From positions 1-64,000 of the forward strand of contig OW569395.1 in NCBI GenBank assembly GCA_937625935.1: a stretch of DNA of 64,000 nucleotides, read 5' to 3'. Positions 48,870-59,729 of this stretch are shown here, one piece after another. Source of the DNA: Tetramitus jugosus (lineage: Eukaryota > Heterolobosea > Eutetramitea > Acrasida > Vahlkampfiidae). Every line of letters begins with the position of its first letter. The stretch's first letter is position 1. A program made the translations under genes and the position numbers. The notes beneath the pieces are model-generated. The model made no database searches. It was given only the letters and a program-made list of their open reading frames with translations, and was not told the origin of the DNA.

Positions 48870-50246
48870 CTAAAGTTTAAGGATTCGTTTTTTCTTATGC
48901 TGTTGCTTTTGTCTCCTCTCTTCCATTGTTTTTTCCCACTCAAGTCGCCTCTGTCGCTCCTGCTCAGTCTCTGGATATGACTCACCATTATGGTCCACCA
49001 GAGGGTCACTACACTCTGCGAGTGGTGATGATTGTTCTTCGCCCTTCTGTGACATCTGAGAGCTCGTGAGAGTTGAGCTTTGTGATTCTTCTTCTCGTTT
49101 CACAATGCCCTGACTTTGACTAGCTTCTACTGAAGAGTGACTGTTGTCCTGACTCGTTTGTTTATTGTTGATGGCTGAATGCTCCATGTCCAACACAATC
49201 TTGGAATACATACTACTCAACAAATTAGTTTGTAGCCCTGAAAAGGAAAGATCCACCTCTTGCTCTTGATACGAGCGACAAGAGTGTAGCGCATACTGCT
49301 CGAAATGATTCATATTTTGAATTGAATTTAGCTCTAGAATTGCTGTGTTAGATGACTGTCAGAGTTCTGAACTCAATAACATGAAATAAATTTACTCACC
49401 ACCAAATTTCTGAGATACTCCTGGATAGACTTCTAAAATCTTTTGAAGAACAGTCTCTCGCTTGATACATTGTTGTTTCAATTGATACATTTGATCATAC
49501 AAATTCCTCACCAACGAATATAGTGGTTGAATAATGGTTTGATTGGTCAGTTGCATCTCCCTCTGGAACATTAACAAATCAGATGTATTTGCTTCAGTAT
49601 CGTTCGAGTAAAACGCTTCGAGTCGAGGTACTTTCCTTGGTTGTTCTTCAGAAGCTGTTGAATCATTATCAACCATATCATGTTTTCTCTTTGTGTCACT
49701 TGCTTGGTTTTCATTCGACTTTCCGTCCTTCACTGGGTAACACTTAAGTTCCCAATGAAATGGAAGTTTAAAGGATTGAGCACCGTGTCCAGACAAGCTT
49801 GAATTAACTAGAATATGAAGCACATCAATAGTACCTCTGTGTTCTTTGGAATGAACGATTCTAGTCCTCAATTTAGCTTGAGGTACCTTGCCAGAGAGAC
49901 ACCTTCGAATGTAGGCAACCAAGTTGACCGAACTCATTGTCAACTGAGGACAATAACAATCTCTTTCAGTTTGAATTTGAGCCTCATCCAACACACAGTA
50001 CTGCCAGAACCTATGAAAATTGGTAGCTCGAAAACAAAAGAATACTGGCTTATGGTCAACAACATCCATTCCTTGTTGTTGCCGATTACAAAACTCCTTC
50101 ATGAAATTCTCCGACGAAGGGAATTGAATAAAGAGAGGGGACGAGTCCCCACCATCCTTCTTCTGCACAAGATCAGGAGATGGGAGACGATACCAACCCA
50201 AATCCTTATCATTTGAATTGGTGGTACTCATCACTTCTTGACTCAT
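48870..50246 (-). CDS. NHEJ1: XLF/Cernunnos-like non-homologous end-joining factor
   Basis: Two exons, 50246-49400 and 49333-48870, give 436 residues. Intron 49334-49399 (GTGAGT, CTAAC, TAG); a second acceptor 9 bp upstream also keeps frame. The N-terminal part is like the XLF head: LGWYRLPSPD, a long helix FHRFWQYCVLDEAQ, and KLPFHWELKCYPV, close to the LPFYWNFHC of human XLF. Then TIIQPLYSLVRNLYDQMYQLKQ begins the coiled-coil stalk with the conserved I-x-P-L. The tail is disordered and ends HKKKRILKL, a basic-plus-hydrophobic end like the Ku-binding motif. XLF bridges DNA ends with XRCC4-ligase IV. Confidence 0.72.
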
Positions 50247-50294
50247 TTTCACTTTGCGTTTTTTTCCAATTTTCAACGGTGCGATATTTGATCA

Positions 50295-50308
50295 TTTTGG
50301 CGCCAAAA
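50295..50308. promoter_or_regulatory. E2F-like palindrome TTTTGGCGCCAAAA
   Basis: Perfect 14-bp palindrome, 49 bp before the XLF-like ATG (50246) and between it and the PH-domain gene's 3' end. E2F sites control replication and repair genes in animals and plants; the position suits the XLF-like gene. Confidence 0.5.
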
Positions 50309-50346
50309 GTAAAAGTAGGAGATTTATTGGACAAAAGAACTGAAAG

Positions 50347-50774
50347 TTATTGCTTTGATATGGCTTGATTCAACTTTTCGACCCATTCATTAGCAAGATC
50401 CTCACTCTCAGCTGAAAGCTCAAAAACACGATTCAAATTTCTGCCTTTTATCGTGAAAGCATGAGGCTTTGTCGCATCTTTTTCCACGACAGTTTCATTC
50501 AGGAAGATCATACCAACAGGCTTCTTCTTACCCTCCTTGTAATAGTACAGTGTTTTGCCCTTGAGCTCAAATAACCGCTCTTTTTTGCAGCATCGGAATT
50601 ATTATTTTTTGTAATTAGTAAATCTGGCTGGCAGATGGCAGCGACTGTCTGTCGCAATTGTGAAAAATTGGTTTTGATGTATTGTTGTTACGTACTGCGT
50701 TTTGTTTTGATGGTACCACCCTTCTTCTCTAGGTATCCGGAATGATCTACTTGGTCTTCGTCGTTGCCAGACAT
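50347..50774 (-). CDS. Small PH-domain protein
   Basis: Two exons, 50774-50696 and 50579-50347, give 103 residues, a single pleckstrin-homology domain. Exon 1 encodes SGYLEKKGGTIKTKR and exon 2 LFELKGKTLYYYKEG, then FTIKGRNLNRVFELSAES and LANEWVEKLNQAIS. Joining at GTACGT...AAAG gives the normal beta1-beta2 sequence and the terminal helix with its invariant Trp. PH domains bind phosphoinositides or proteins. The gene begins immediately with the domain and has nothing else, so it is probably an adaptor or lipid-sensor. The acceptor has no pyrimidine tract, so the exact junction is slightly uncertain. Confidence 0.75.
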
Positions 50775-51086
50775 GTTTGGTTGTGTTTTTGATTCTTTTT
50801 GCTTGACTCAAAGTTGGATTCGTGAAATGGATTGTGGAAACATGAATCCATCAACAGCAGTTACGTTGACAACATGACGACTCCGCCGGATAGCGAAGGA
50901 ATAATCGTCAAAAAATAATTGGGACACCTTCAATGTATTCACTGTCCTCGCTCCACACAAAGACTTTAAAGAAAAGCTAAACAATTGAAAACACACTCTC
51001 AAGTGAAGGTGTTTCCATTAAATATGCAATTCTCTTGTTTTACAATAATAATTTTGTGTCCTCCCCTTATAATATTGTGTGTCCTT
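50775..51086. other. Spacer, no gene recognised
   Basis: 5' flank of the PH gene and 3' flank of the TPR gene. AT-rich with short frames. Confidence 0.45.
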
Positions 51087-52694
51087 TCAGGCTCGTGTTT
51101 TCCGTCGTTCTAGAGCACCTGCCTGTATTTCCAATACCTTGTCCCTGACTGCCACATTCGAATTGATCTGTGGCAACTGTAAAGCACTCTTGCACAGTGC
51201 AATCACTTGTGCTTGATCCCCCAATGCATCCCATGCCAAAATCTGCAACAAATGACAATCCAAATCATTCGCGTTCGATTCAAGTACGGCCCTCGTATCG
51301 GACAACACCTCCCGATACGACTTCATCTCAAAAAACAATGTCGCTCGTTTCAAATGCAAAAATGTTCTTTCCTGTTCGATTCTAATATCAACCGGAGATC
51401 GCAAATGATGCTCCATTTCACTTCCATTGCTCTCGGACAATTTTTGTTGTTGCTGCTGTCTTCGTTGACGAGATTTTTGTTGCTTTGGCGTTGGTAGCAG
51501 AGCAAGAGCGAGACTGTAGCTTCTCAGTGCGTCTTCGAATCGTTTTTGTTCTTCATAGCGTTTTCCCTCTCGTTTCAATATCGAGATTTGTTGAATAGTG
51601 AACGCATCAGGTACTTCATATTCATCATCGTCATTTTCATCATTTTCTTCATTTTTGTCATTTTTGTCATTTTCGTCATTGTTACCATCACTCTCATGAT
51701 GATTTTCATCATTGTTGTGATTGGCATCTGTTCGTTCGTGATCACTCTCATGATCATCATGATCATTATTGTCATCATCGAAACATTCATTCAATAATTG
51801 TTGTTCACTTTCATCTTCACCATCATCATCTTCATCATTATCACTACTGTTGTTTGTTATTGAATTTTGATGATGCAAATATTCATCATCATCATCATCA
51901 TTACTACTACCACTATTATCATGAATGATAGTATGACTACTACTATTGTTATTATGATTGTTCACTTTTGTTGTTTGATTCTTCATCTGAACATCATCAT
52001 CAACAACAACAACAACAACAGATTGATTATTATTTTGATGTTTTGCAAATTTTGCCTTCTCTAGTGCCTGATAGAGCACAATGAGACCATTGACAACAAA
52101 ATAGGCAATAAATCGTTTAAATGTTGCCAATAGAGTGATTAAGCTACGCCTTTGTTTTTTGTTGGTTGATTGGTCAATGTTTGGAAATTGATCCAAAATT
52201 TGTTGTTTGACATATTGTGTGTCATGTCTCTCGAAACAATAGTCTTGCAAGTGAGTGATCAACTCTGTGTCCATGCAAAATTCGACGCATAGCTCATGGA
52301 AAAAAGTCGTAGTTTTGATTTTGGCGCCTTCTTGTTTGTTGGTTGAAGCGGATGCGGAGAAATTATTGTCGTTGATTTTTGTGGTGGTATTGGCGGGAAG
52401 ACAGAGCCACTCATCAGACCGTATGCCACACCAATCTGCACCTCGCATCAATCCCAACCAATTCGCCACTTTTTGTATCATTTCCAACCGTTCTTCCTCA
52501 CTTTTTTGGCGCCAAAAAATAATAAACCGATGTCGGCCGCCACGCTCATGATGTTGAACATTGATATTGTCTTGAAACCAAGTTTGGGCACGTTCAAGTC
52601 GCTGTTGCATCATTGTGAGTTCTTGCTGAAATTGATTGGCATTGTGTGTCTGTTGATACTCGAAAACTCGTGAACAAATTTGTGAAAAAATCAT
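51087..52694 (-). CDS. TPR protein with long Asp/Asn/His-rich region
   Basis: About 535 residues from ATG 52694. The frame is open to 53006, and another ATG lies at 52481, 21 bp after an E2F-like palindrome, so the start is uncertain. The N-terminal third is helical with LGLMRGADWCGIRSDEWLCL. A long run of Asn, Asp, Glu and His follows (about 51600-52020). The C-terminus has TPR units: SILKREGKRYEEQKRFEDALRSYSLALAL and TFLHLKRATLFFEMKSYREVLSDTRAVLE. A co-chaperone-like role is possible; not assigned. Confidence 0.6.
   Translation of the reverse strand: MIFSQICSRVFEYQQTHNANQFQQELTMMQQRLERAQTWFQDNINVQHHERGGRHRFIIFWRQKSEEERLEMIQKVANWLGLMRGADWCGIRSDEWLCLPANTTTKINDNNFSASASTNKQEGAKIKTTTFFHELCVEFCMDTELITHLQDYCFERHDTQYVKQQILDQFPNIDQSTNKKQRRSLITLLATFKRFIAYFVVNGLIVLYQALEKAKFAKHQNNNQSVVVVVVDDDVQMKNQTTKVNNHNNNSSSHTIIHDNSGSSNDDDDDEYLHHQNSITNNSSDNDEDDDGEDESEQQLLNECFDDDNNDHDDHESDHERTDANHNNDENHHESDGNNDENDKNDKNEENDENDDDEYEVPDAFTIQQISILKREGKRYEEQKRFEDALRSYSLALALLPTPKQQKSRQRRQQQQQKLSESNGSEMEHHLRSPVDIRIEQERTFLHLKRATLFFEMKSYREVLSDTRAVLESNANDLDCHLLQILAWDALGDQAQVIALCKSALQLPQINSNVAVRDKVLEIQAGALERRKTRA
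52502..52519. promoter_or_regulatory. E2F-like palindrome TTTTTTGGCGCCAAAAAA
   Basis: An 18-bp perfect palindrome with the same core as the sites at 8.30 and 50.30 kb. It lies inside the open frame of the TPR gene (IIFWRQKS) but also 21 bp before an internal ATG. Either the gene starts later than assumed or the site is coincidental. Confidence 0.35.
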
Positions 52695-53012
52695 TTCACA
52701 TAATGTTTTCCAACGTTGGGAGTGATCAAAAGAGAGAAAGAGGGAATATGTGTCTGTGGAGTAGAAGATGGCGATGATTTGTGTGTTGTTGTTGCGTTCG
52801 CTTTTTTGGTTCCAAACAACTTGCTTTTTTTTTCTTTGTTTGATCCCTATTGCGGAGAAAGAGAATATTCCGATTGTATTCTGACAGATGAATGCAAGAA
52901 GAGTGTTTGTGTACCAAGGGATTCCGTGGTAGCATTGCTTTACAAATGTAAATTCAGCTCTAATGTTCTTTGTTGTGAGGAACACTTGGATGGTGTCAAA
53001 AACCAAAGAGGT

Positions 53013-55030
53013 TCAGCATGAAGGCTTGTGATTCGTGACATTTTGAGGAATCTCTAGTAGATGAGCTGGTGCTTGACTTGGCATCACTGCATTAGCCCTA
53101 TGTTTCGTTGTTGCTGCCACAATTGAAGTTGTAGTCAAAGATTCTTCTGCTGTCACAAACTCCACGCCCGAAATTTCGATATCTGGTGAAATATCCACTT
53201 CTAGTTCCTCCAACTCTCCTGTTTCAACTGCTGTTGTTATCGTTGTTTTTGTTGTAGCTTCAGCTGTTGGTTCAACTGGTGTCGTTATGGTTTCAGACGA
53301 AGAAGCAGCTGCAGCTGCATCCGCATCAACAGTTGATTCATCCTTTGGTGGCAACGGTTCGAACTCATGAAAAGCAACAATCATGCACGTGACATTGTCC
53401 TGTGATCTTCTCCTGAGTGCCGTATTCACCAAATAGCGACACACTCGAGTCAAATCTCTCGTTTTGGCCAATGCGGCATACGTGATTCGAACAGCCTCCT
53501 CTGATGACATGACATCCCACAGTCCATCACAAGCCAAAATGATAAAATCCGTGTGACTCTGTATTCTAAACTGTTCAATATCAGGTTTGGCTGACACGAC
53601 ATGTCGATCCTCTCTCTTGTAATCAAAATCTCCGATTGCTCTCGAAACGGCCAATCGACCCAACACTCGTCCATTCTTGACTTTGCCTCCGTTGGCATGA
53701 ATTCTTCGTTTTTCGTCTCGTCTTGTCGGCTTATGATCGCGACTCATGTGTACTACGCGACCACGATGACCCAACACTGCTCTCGAATCTCCACAATTGG
53801 CCACACTGATTATACCGTCGCGTATAATGGCAAACACGGCCGTAGTTCCCGCATCGGGTGACGCTCTATATTCTTCAACTGCATATTTGCGCAACGATTC
53901 ATCACATGTCAAAAAACTAAATTGATTGAGCATGAGTGAGTGAACAAACAACGCCAATATAGATAGGATTGAAAAAAAACAACGACATACGCTTCTTGCA
54001 TTGCCTTTGGAATATTTTTTGCATAATGCCTGTTTGTAATAATGTGATTACACAAGTGTTCCTTGCAATAAATGGCAGCATCATCTCCACTATGTCCATC
54101 TGCAATATTCATAAATTTTGAATACAACAACAACAACAATAAAAAAAATAAATGGTGAGTTCAACAAAAAATTTCATTTGAATACAATAAAAAAAAATTG
54201 TTTTGATACGTACCAAAAACTGCAAATGCACAATGAGGATTCGACGCGTGTAAATTACAACCCATTTCCTCTGGAAAGATGGAAGAGGAGAACGTAGGCA
54301 TAGACTTTCTTTGTAACAGTGGTGGTAATACCACAGTGGGTGGCGAGGATGAGTAGGAAGATAAAGGTGAGGAGGGAGCAGAGGAAGCAGGTGAGTTGGA
54401 GTAGTGTGATGGTATGGTCAGTGGTGACGAAGGTGATGAGTTTGTTGTTTTGATATCATTGTTGGAGATATCATTAATATTATTATTATTGTAGTTTGTA
54501 TTATGATTGTTTGTAAGGTGGTGATGGGGATGATGAGCATTGCTCTGTGGTGAAGAAGTAGGTGTCGTTGGTGGCGACTGAGAGCTAACAAACGATTCTC
54601 TGCGCAATAGCTGCGCAAGGGCATTTGTCGTCAACCGTAGAGATTGTCTTCTCCCGCCATTTACACTCCCGCTCTCTTCCACCATTTCCCCGCTGTTCTG
54701 ATGATTGCTGCTGCCACTATTGCTGTTGTGAGTAAGTCCGTAGCTATTTTTGCGATTTGTTTTCTCCGTTGTAGTTGTTTTGTCTGACTCTACAATCTCG
54801 AGGAGATGTTGGTCAAGATCAGGAATAAAAACATGTTCGTCTTCCATGGACATCCTAAGTCCCTGTGCATCGAACACGCCATACGATATGTTGATCACTC
54901 CTCTATTGATCATGGCATTTTGAAACTGATCATCATACTTTTTATAAACGAGTTCACCACTTGGCGCAGAGTGGATAGAACCAGTGGAGAAGGATCGTCT
55001 TATCCATGTGCCGTTCATGAAGTGCAACAT
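53013..55030 (-). CDS. PP2C-family protein phosphatase, three exons
   Basis: Exons 55030-54214, 54099-53991 and 53916-53013 give 609 residues. Introns 54100-54213 (GTACGT...GCAG) and 53917-53990 (GTATGT...TTAG). Joining restores FAVFDGHSGDDAA and MQEAFLTCDESL. PP2C motifs in order: RMSMEDEH, DGHSGD, ISVANCGDSRAVL, MSRDHKPTRRDE, LAVSRAIGDFDYK, ILACDGLWDVMSSEEAV and RSQDNVTCMIV, with the metal-binding Asp residues present. A Ser/Pro/Asn-rich insert of about 180 residues splits motif 1 from motif 2, and a Thr-rich tail follows. An Mn/Mg-dependent Ser/Thr phosphatase. Confidence 0.93.
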
Positions 55031-55700
55031 GTTGTTTCTTGTTTCACACTCTGAAAAATTTTGTTGTTTTTTGTTAACAATTTGTTGTTATTGTTACTAT
55101 TCGTTGTTATTGTTGCTATGATTGTTGGATGATAGCGCCTCAAAAAAAATTTTTTTTTTGAGTTGTCGAAGAAAAAAATTTGTTGGAGTGTTGGCCAATT
55201 GTAGTGTGTTGGTTGTAGGCTGTATCGAAGAATGCAGTTGTGGCCAGTTATGTGTGTGGTGGTTTTGCTTGCTTGTTTGTGGATGTTGAGGAGGTGATGG
55301 GTGACCTATAAGGTTATTATTCTCTTGATGTTGATGTTGTTTTTTCAATTTTTCTGAAATTGTTTTTTGTTGATGCGTCGTGTTTGTTCGGCTGAGCTCA
55401 GGCTACAAATTGTTTTTATGGTGGTGTTTCTTAGTGCAAGGAAGAACTGGTGGATAGAGTGCAGAGAGAGCAGCACCCAGCCAGTTTCTCATTTGCTCTT
55501 TGTGCATCTTGGTTATATAATAACGAGTCACTATTGGAAAACTGCACCAAATTGTTGGCATGATGTGACAAGTGACACTCAACCGGAGAAATACCGGAAC
55601 ACTCCAAAAAAAGATCGCGAGTTTCTTGGGGTCAAAAAACGATGGACAATCCGCCGAAGTGATCTTCGAAAGTTTCGCCGAAGGAGTTTCTGCTCCAACA
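55031..55700. other. Spacer between two minus-strand genes
   Basis: Holds the 3' end region of the ankyrin gene and the upstream region of the PP2C gene. A His/Asn/Gln-rich minus frame (55348-55097) could be untranslated leader or an unrecognised small exon; no splice link is convincing. Confidence 0.35.
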
Positions 55701-58700
55701 TTATTTTCTTGTTCTTGTTTGCTTTCTTCTGCTGGGTCGTCCGTTGTCCTCGTTATCATCGTCATACGATTCTTTGTTCGTAACAACTCTCTTTCTCTTT
55801 GATGGCTTCTTTGCATCCTTCTTGAGTGCTATAAACTGTCTAGTGATATCGATCAATGTTTCGTCAGTCATGAGATCCATCGGTGTTCTTCCCTCCCAGT
55901 CCTTAATTTCAATGTCAGCTCCAAATTCGAGTAGATCTCGGAGAATGTCTCGTGAGGAGTACACTGCAACAGTGTGGAGACAAGTTCTACCTCTATTGTT
56001 CTGAATATTGATAAATCGTGATAATTCTTCGAGTTTCAGCTCCTCGAAAGAAGGCAGGTTTGCTTTTGTTCTTTGAGATCGTTTGGGTGCTGTGACAGTT
56101 TGAGCGTCGCTTATCCTCCGGAATCGACTAACAATTGAGCGCAAGATAGAGGACCATTCATTCCCTACTTCCTTATTTCGGGAGTACTTTGCCAATAGAT
56201 GTAAGAGAGTGTTTCCTGTTTTGGGATCAACAGCTTTCACTGCATGATCCAATAAGGCATCCTTGTTATAATAACGAACGAGCCAATCGAACATGTGACT
56301 GCCAACTTCGTCCACCAGCAGTTGCAGTGTAGTAAGAGAGTTAGAAATGAGCGGTTCATCATGATGGTCTCCATTTTCTGTGCATGGAATTTGGGTCATC
56401 ATTTCGAGCCATGACGGCTTTGGTTGCTTTTCCTCGGTCGTAATCATCAGAGGAATAAACTGTCTCTCATAATCTGCATTCAAATTCTGATGAGACAGGC
56501 ATCTTCGGATAATGCCATGGAGTTGATGCTTGGATGGAGCAATATTGTGCTGAACAGCAGCAGACAATGCAAAATCATGAAAATTGTTCGCCAAGGCAAC
56601 TTCAACTGGATTATCGAATTGCTCGGCAAAAGGACTGGTATCAGGCCAGATAACAGAAAATACATCCAACATATTGGCCTCACATGCAAGGATTGCAGCG
56701 TTTCTTGACTTTCTTGCACCGACTGTATCATTTTCCAGTGGCTTGCTAACTAATTTAGACAATTCTGTCCTTGTTTTACACCTTTTCCTCCAATGCTTGA
56801 TAATATTCTGACACAGAGAAGCATCTCTTTGGGCTGCAATATGCAAGAGAGTAGGCTTAGAATCCTGTGATTCATCTCTGAGAAAGACATCATGAGTGTG
56901 CGACATCAATTTGTCAAACATTGGTATATCAATTGCAACTTCTAGAGCAAGGTACATTACAGGCAGAGGAGCAACTTCATCGGTATCTTTGCTTGTAAAC
57001 ACTGGCTTATTTGCAATATCACTCATATTGATCGATAAATCATCCAATAATTGAACCCCCTTCGAGGCTTCAAGCAATATTTGAAGAGGACTTATTCCAG
57101 AAATATCTTCTAGATAGCTTTCTGGTGATGTTCCAGACTTTTCATAAAGCATTTCAGGATAGTGTTCCAGGCAGAGAAGAGCACAGTGTTTTGCAACAGA
57201 ATAAACTCCAGAGGTGAATATCTTCTTTCTTTTGGTTATAGTTGAAGTTGCATCCGTTAGATTCGATAGAAACTTGAATAACAAGTGGAGAGCATTGAAG
57301 CCATATTTCATTCTTGGACTTAAGAGCTCTGATAGAGGCTTTGACGAAATAGATGGATTTAACATCATGTAGTTGACCAGTTGATAGTTACTGTTGCGGA
57401 TTGCTGATGTCACAACAGTGTCTCCCTCATTGCTTATAATGTCAACTTTGGCACCAGACTTGATCAGTTCAGCACTACACTCATCGATAAAGTCATTCAG
57501 ATCAGCAGACTCGTTGAGGGAATGCCTAGCAAATTGTTGCAGAAGTGTTTGTGAGTCATTATGCTTGACCAGGAACAAGGGGGTTTCTCCTTTTTCGTTC
57601 AACGAGTTCGCGTCAAAGCCATTGTTCAGTAGCCACTGTACTATTAATATTCGCGGATACACCACAGCCGCATGTAGCAGAGTTCCACATGATGTAGGAT
57701 AGTTTTGCAGTGATTGACTCTGAGAAAAACAATCCAACTTGGAAACTGTTCGAAGAAATCCCAACCGAACATCTTGCCCAAACCTGTGAATGTACTGATA
57801 ATTATTGTGTTGGGTAACAAAAATCTGTTGAAGGGGAGTTTCGTTGTTATTGTTCCTCGCATACAGTAAATCCTGAGGACACTTTGAAATGAGGTATTTT
57901 GCAATATCTATTCTCATAGAAAGGTATGCAGAATGAAGTATGTTGTTCCCAAATTTGTCCAAAATTGTGAGTGAAGCTCCATTTTCTACCAAGTATCCAA
58001 TATCTTCCAAATCATTATTGCCACCACTTTTTGTTAGGCACAGTTGAATGAGTGGAAGTTCCTTTCGATCTTCTCTAATTATTCCATCTGAGTCTCCAAG
58101 AGATATCAAGTCAGGTTTCAAAGATAGCAAGTGTTGAGCTAATTGTTTACGGAGCAGAGAGCTCCCAAGGAATGCTGCCAATAGAAAATTTCGGACTCCA
58201 TTGACGGCTAACTTTGGCTTAAACTTTTCGATGAAGCTCTTAATCATTGACAGCATAGTTTCACTGTGACACGATGAAATAAGTACACTCAGGAGAGTTG
58301 ATGTGCCCATATAGATATTCCATTCAAAAGTGGCATTAATATCTAAAACTAACTCTGGATACTTCATTCGATTGGGGTCCGTTAACAACTCCAATAGCTT
58401 GGAGAACGATCCAATGTTATCCAACATAAAGCGTTGGTCGAGCCTAAAGTGAGGCTCAAGTTGAAACATGTTTCCTACCTGTCCAGATAAGGTGAGTAAA
58501 TGTTGGAAGAAGGAATATTCGAAAACACCAATATCAACTATCGTCTCAATCATTTCGTCAGTTAAAGTTTCCATCCTAGCATTCATGTGCGACAATACAA
58601 TTCCCTCTTTCCTCGACATATAGTTCAGATATTGAATGTACGAAACAATAGGTAGTTCCATATCATTCTCAGTATGCTCATCAATCTCTGGTTCAATGAT

Positions 58701-59729
58701 TGACATTTCAAAATGTGGAAAAATTTCTTTCAGATGGTTGATACTACTGACACTCATGTCTAAGTAGGGCACGTAGTTCAATGTTAAGCTCTGAATATCA
58801 ACTTTCATCAAATCAACTTGTAGACTCCTTGAGAGAGTATAATCATGTATCACCATGTCATATCTTGCCTTGGTCGAAAAAAGTGAAAAAAATTTCAAGA
58901 GAGCCTCAGAGGGAAGACTCAATCCGATAACGTTAAGGTTCTTGGTTGAAATGGGCAACGAAATAGCAATCGCACGTATTGTGTCCAGAGTAATAGAGTT
59001 ATTACGGCTCTGAAACGGACGATGCCGATACTCTGTTTTTGTTCCCAGAATGTCCAATGTCTCAAGTTGCTTCAACATTGGCAACAAAATGTTCACGCAG
59101 GACAAAAACTCTTTTCGGTTAGAGAGTGAACACCAACCCAACTTCAAGTGCTTCACATTACAAAACACATTACCCAAGAATGCAAATATTGAGTGTCTAT
59201 GATAAGGTAGTCTAGAATTCATTCGATATCCCTTACCAGTTCCACCAATAGGCTTAAACTGAACAATTTGATTGTTGTCTCTCATGTAGTACTTTGGTCT
59301 CCCATCGTCCACCAGATTCAAATGAGTGACATTTCCATACAATTGCTCCTGAACCTCATAGAGCCATTGAGAACACACTGATCTCAGCATGAAATAAAAG
59401 GGAAAAGCAGGTATGAATGACATGATGGAATGAAAAATGTCTCTTGGAATCGGTTGACCAGCCATTACAAAAAATCCCAAAAATTTGTCTCTTTCCTTCT
59501 CTGGATCCCTTTGCCAAACAGTAAAGTCTTCTGAAAAACCGACAACTTCCTCCCTTGAAGCTTCTTGGTCCAGTTCTGACAATTGTCCTGCTAAAGTCGG
59601 CTCTTTTTCTTCTTGTTCTTCTTCTCCTTGTTGGTTCATGGGTGTATCGTCAGGGTTCACTTTAGCATCGTTCGAATGATGCTCCTCCTCTTTGGACGCC
59701 TTTTTCAGTGTGGCAGCCCTGCTCAGCAT
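55701..59729 (-). CDS. F-box/ankyrin-repeat protein, very large
   Basis: 1342 residues from ATG 59729. An acidic N-terminus is followed by an F-box at about 105-145 (GQPIPRDIFHSIMSFI...MLRSVCSQWLYEV). A Leu-rich middle region follows. Ankyrin repeats are scattered over the second half: GNNILHSAYLSMRIDIAKYL, GTLLHAAVVYPRILIVQWLL, KPTLLHIAAQRDASLCQNII, and the clearest, RTCLHTVAVYSSRDILRDLLEFG and ADIEIKDWEGRTPMDLM, near the end. A basic tail (KKPSKRKRVV, RRKQTRTRK) suggests nuclear location. Probably a substrate adaptor of an SCF ubiquitin ligase. No intron in 4 kb. Confidence 0.85.
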   Translation of the reverse strand: MLSRAATLKKASKEEEHHSNDAKVNPDDTPMNQQGEEEQEEKEPTLAGQLSELDQEASREEVVGFSEDFTVWQRDPEKERDKFLGFFVMAGQPIPRDIFHSIMSFIPAFPFYFMLRSVCSQWLYEVQEQLYGNVTHLNLVDDGRPKYYMRDNNQIVQFKPIGGTGKGYRMNSRLPYHRHSIFAFLGNVFCNVKHLKLGWCSLSNRKEFLSCVNILLPMLKQLETLDILGTKTEYRHRPFQSRNNSITLDTIRAIAISLPISTKNLNVIGLSLPSEALLKFFSLFSTKARYDMVIHDYTLSRSLQVDLMKVDIQSLTLNYVPYLDMSVSSINHLKEIFPHFEMSIIEPEIDEHTENDMELPIVSYIQYLNYMSRKEGIVLSHMNARMETLTDEMIETIVDIGVFEYSFFQHLLTLSGQVGNMFQLEPHFRLDQRFMLDNIGSFSKLLELLTDPNRMKYPELVLDINATFEWNIYMGTSTLLSVLISSCHSETMLSMIKSFIEKFKPKLAVNGVRNFLLAAFLGSSLLRKQLAQHLLSLKPDLISLGDSDGIIREDRKELPLIQLCLTKSGGNNDLEDIGYLVENGASLTILDKFGNNILHSAYLSMRIDIAKYLISKCPQDLLYARNNNNETPLQQIFVTQHNNYQYIHRFGQDVRLGFLRTVSKLDCFSQSQSLQNYPTSCGTLLHAAVVYPRILIVQWLLNNGFDANSLNEKGETPLFLVKHNDSQTLLQQFARHSLNESADLNDFIDECSAELIKSGAKVDIISNEGDTVVTSAIRNSNYQLVNYMMLNPSISSKPLSELLSPRMKYGFNALHLLFKFLSNLTDATSTITKRKKIFTSGVYSVAKHCALLCLEHYPEMLYEKSGTSPESYLEDISGISPLQILLEASKGVQLLDDLSINMSDIANKPVFTSKDTDEVAPLPVMYLALEVAIDIPMFDKLMSHTHDVFLRDESQDSKPTLLHIAAQRDASLCQNIIKHWRKRCKTRTELSKLVSKPLENDTVGARKSRNAAILACEANMLDVFSVIWPDTSPFAEQFDNPVEVALANNFHDFALSAAVQHNIAPSKHQLHGIIRRCLSHQNLNADYERQFIPLMITTEEKQPKPSWLEMMTQIPCTENGDHHDEPLISNSLTTLQLLVDEVGSHMFDWLVRYYNKDALLDHAVKAVDPKTGNTLLHLLAKYSRNKEVGNEWSSILRSIVSRFRRISDAQTVTAPKRSQRTKANLPSFEELKLEELSRFINIQNNRGRTCLHTVAVYSSRDILRDLLEFGADIEIKDWEGRTPMDLMTDETLIDITRQFIALKKDAKKPSKRKRVVTNKESYDDDNEDNGRPSRRKQTRTRK

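Noticed and set aside
51600-52020. Poly-hydrophobic plus-strand frames opposite the Asp/Asn/His-rich region
   Set aside because: They are reverse readings of the acidic triplet runs and look like membrane proteins only because of the repeats.
55403-55816. Minus-strand frame of 137 codons at the end of the ankyrin gene
   Set aside because: It overlaps the ankyrin coding frame in another phase and has no domain, so it looks like a shadow.
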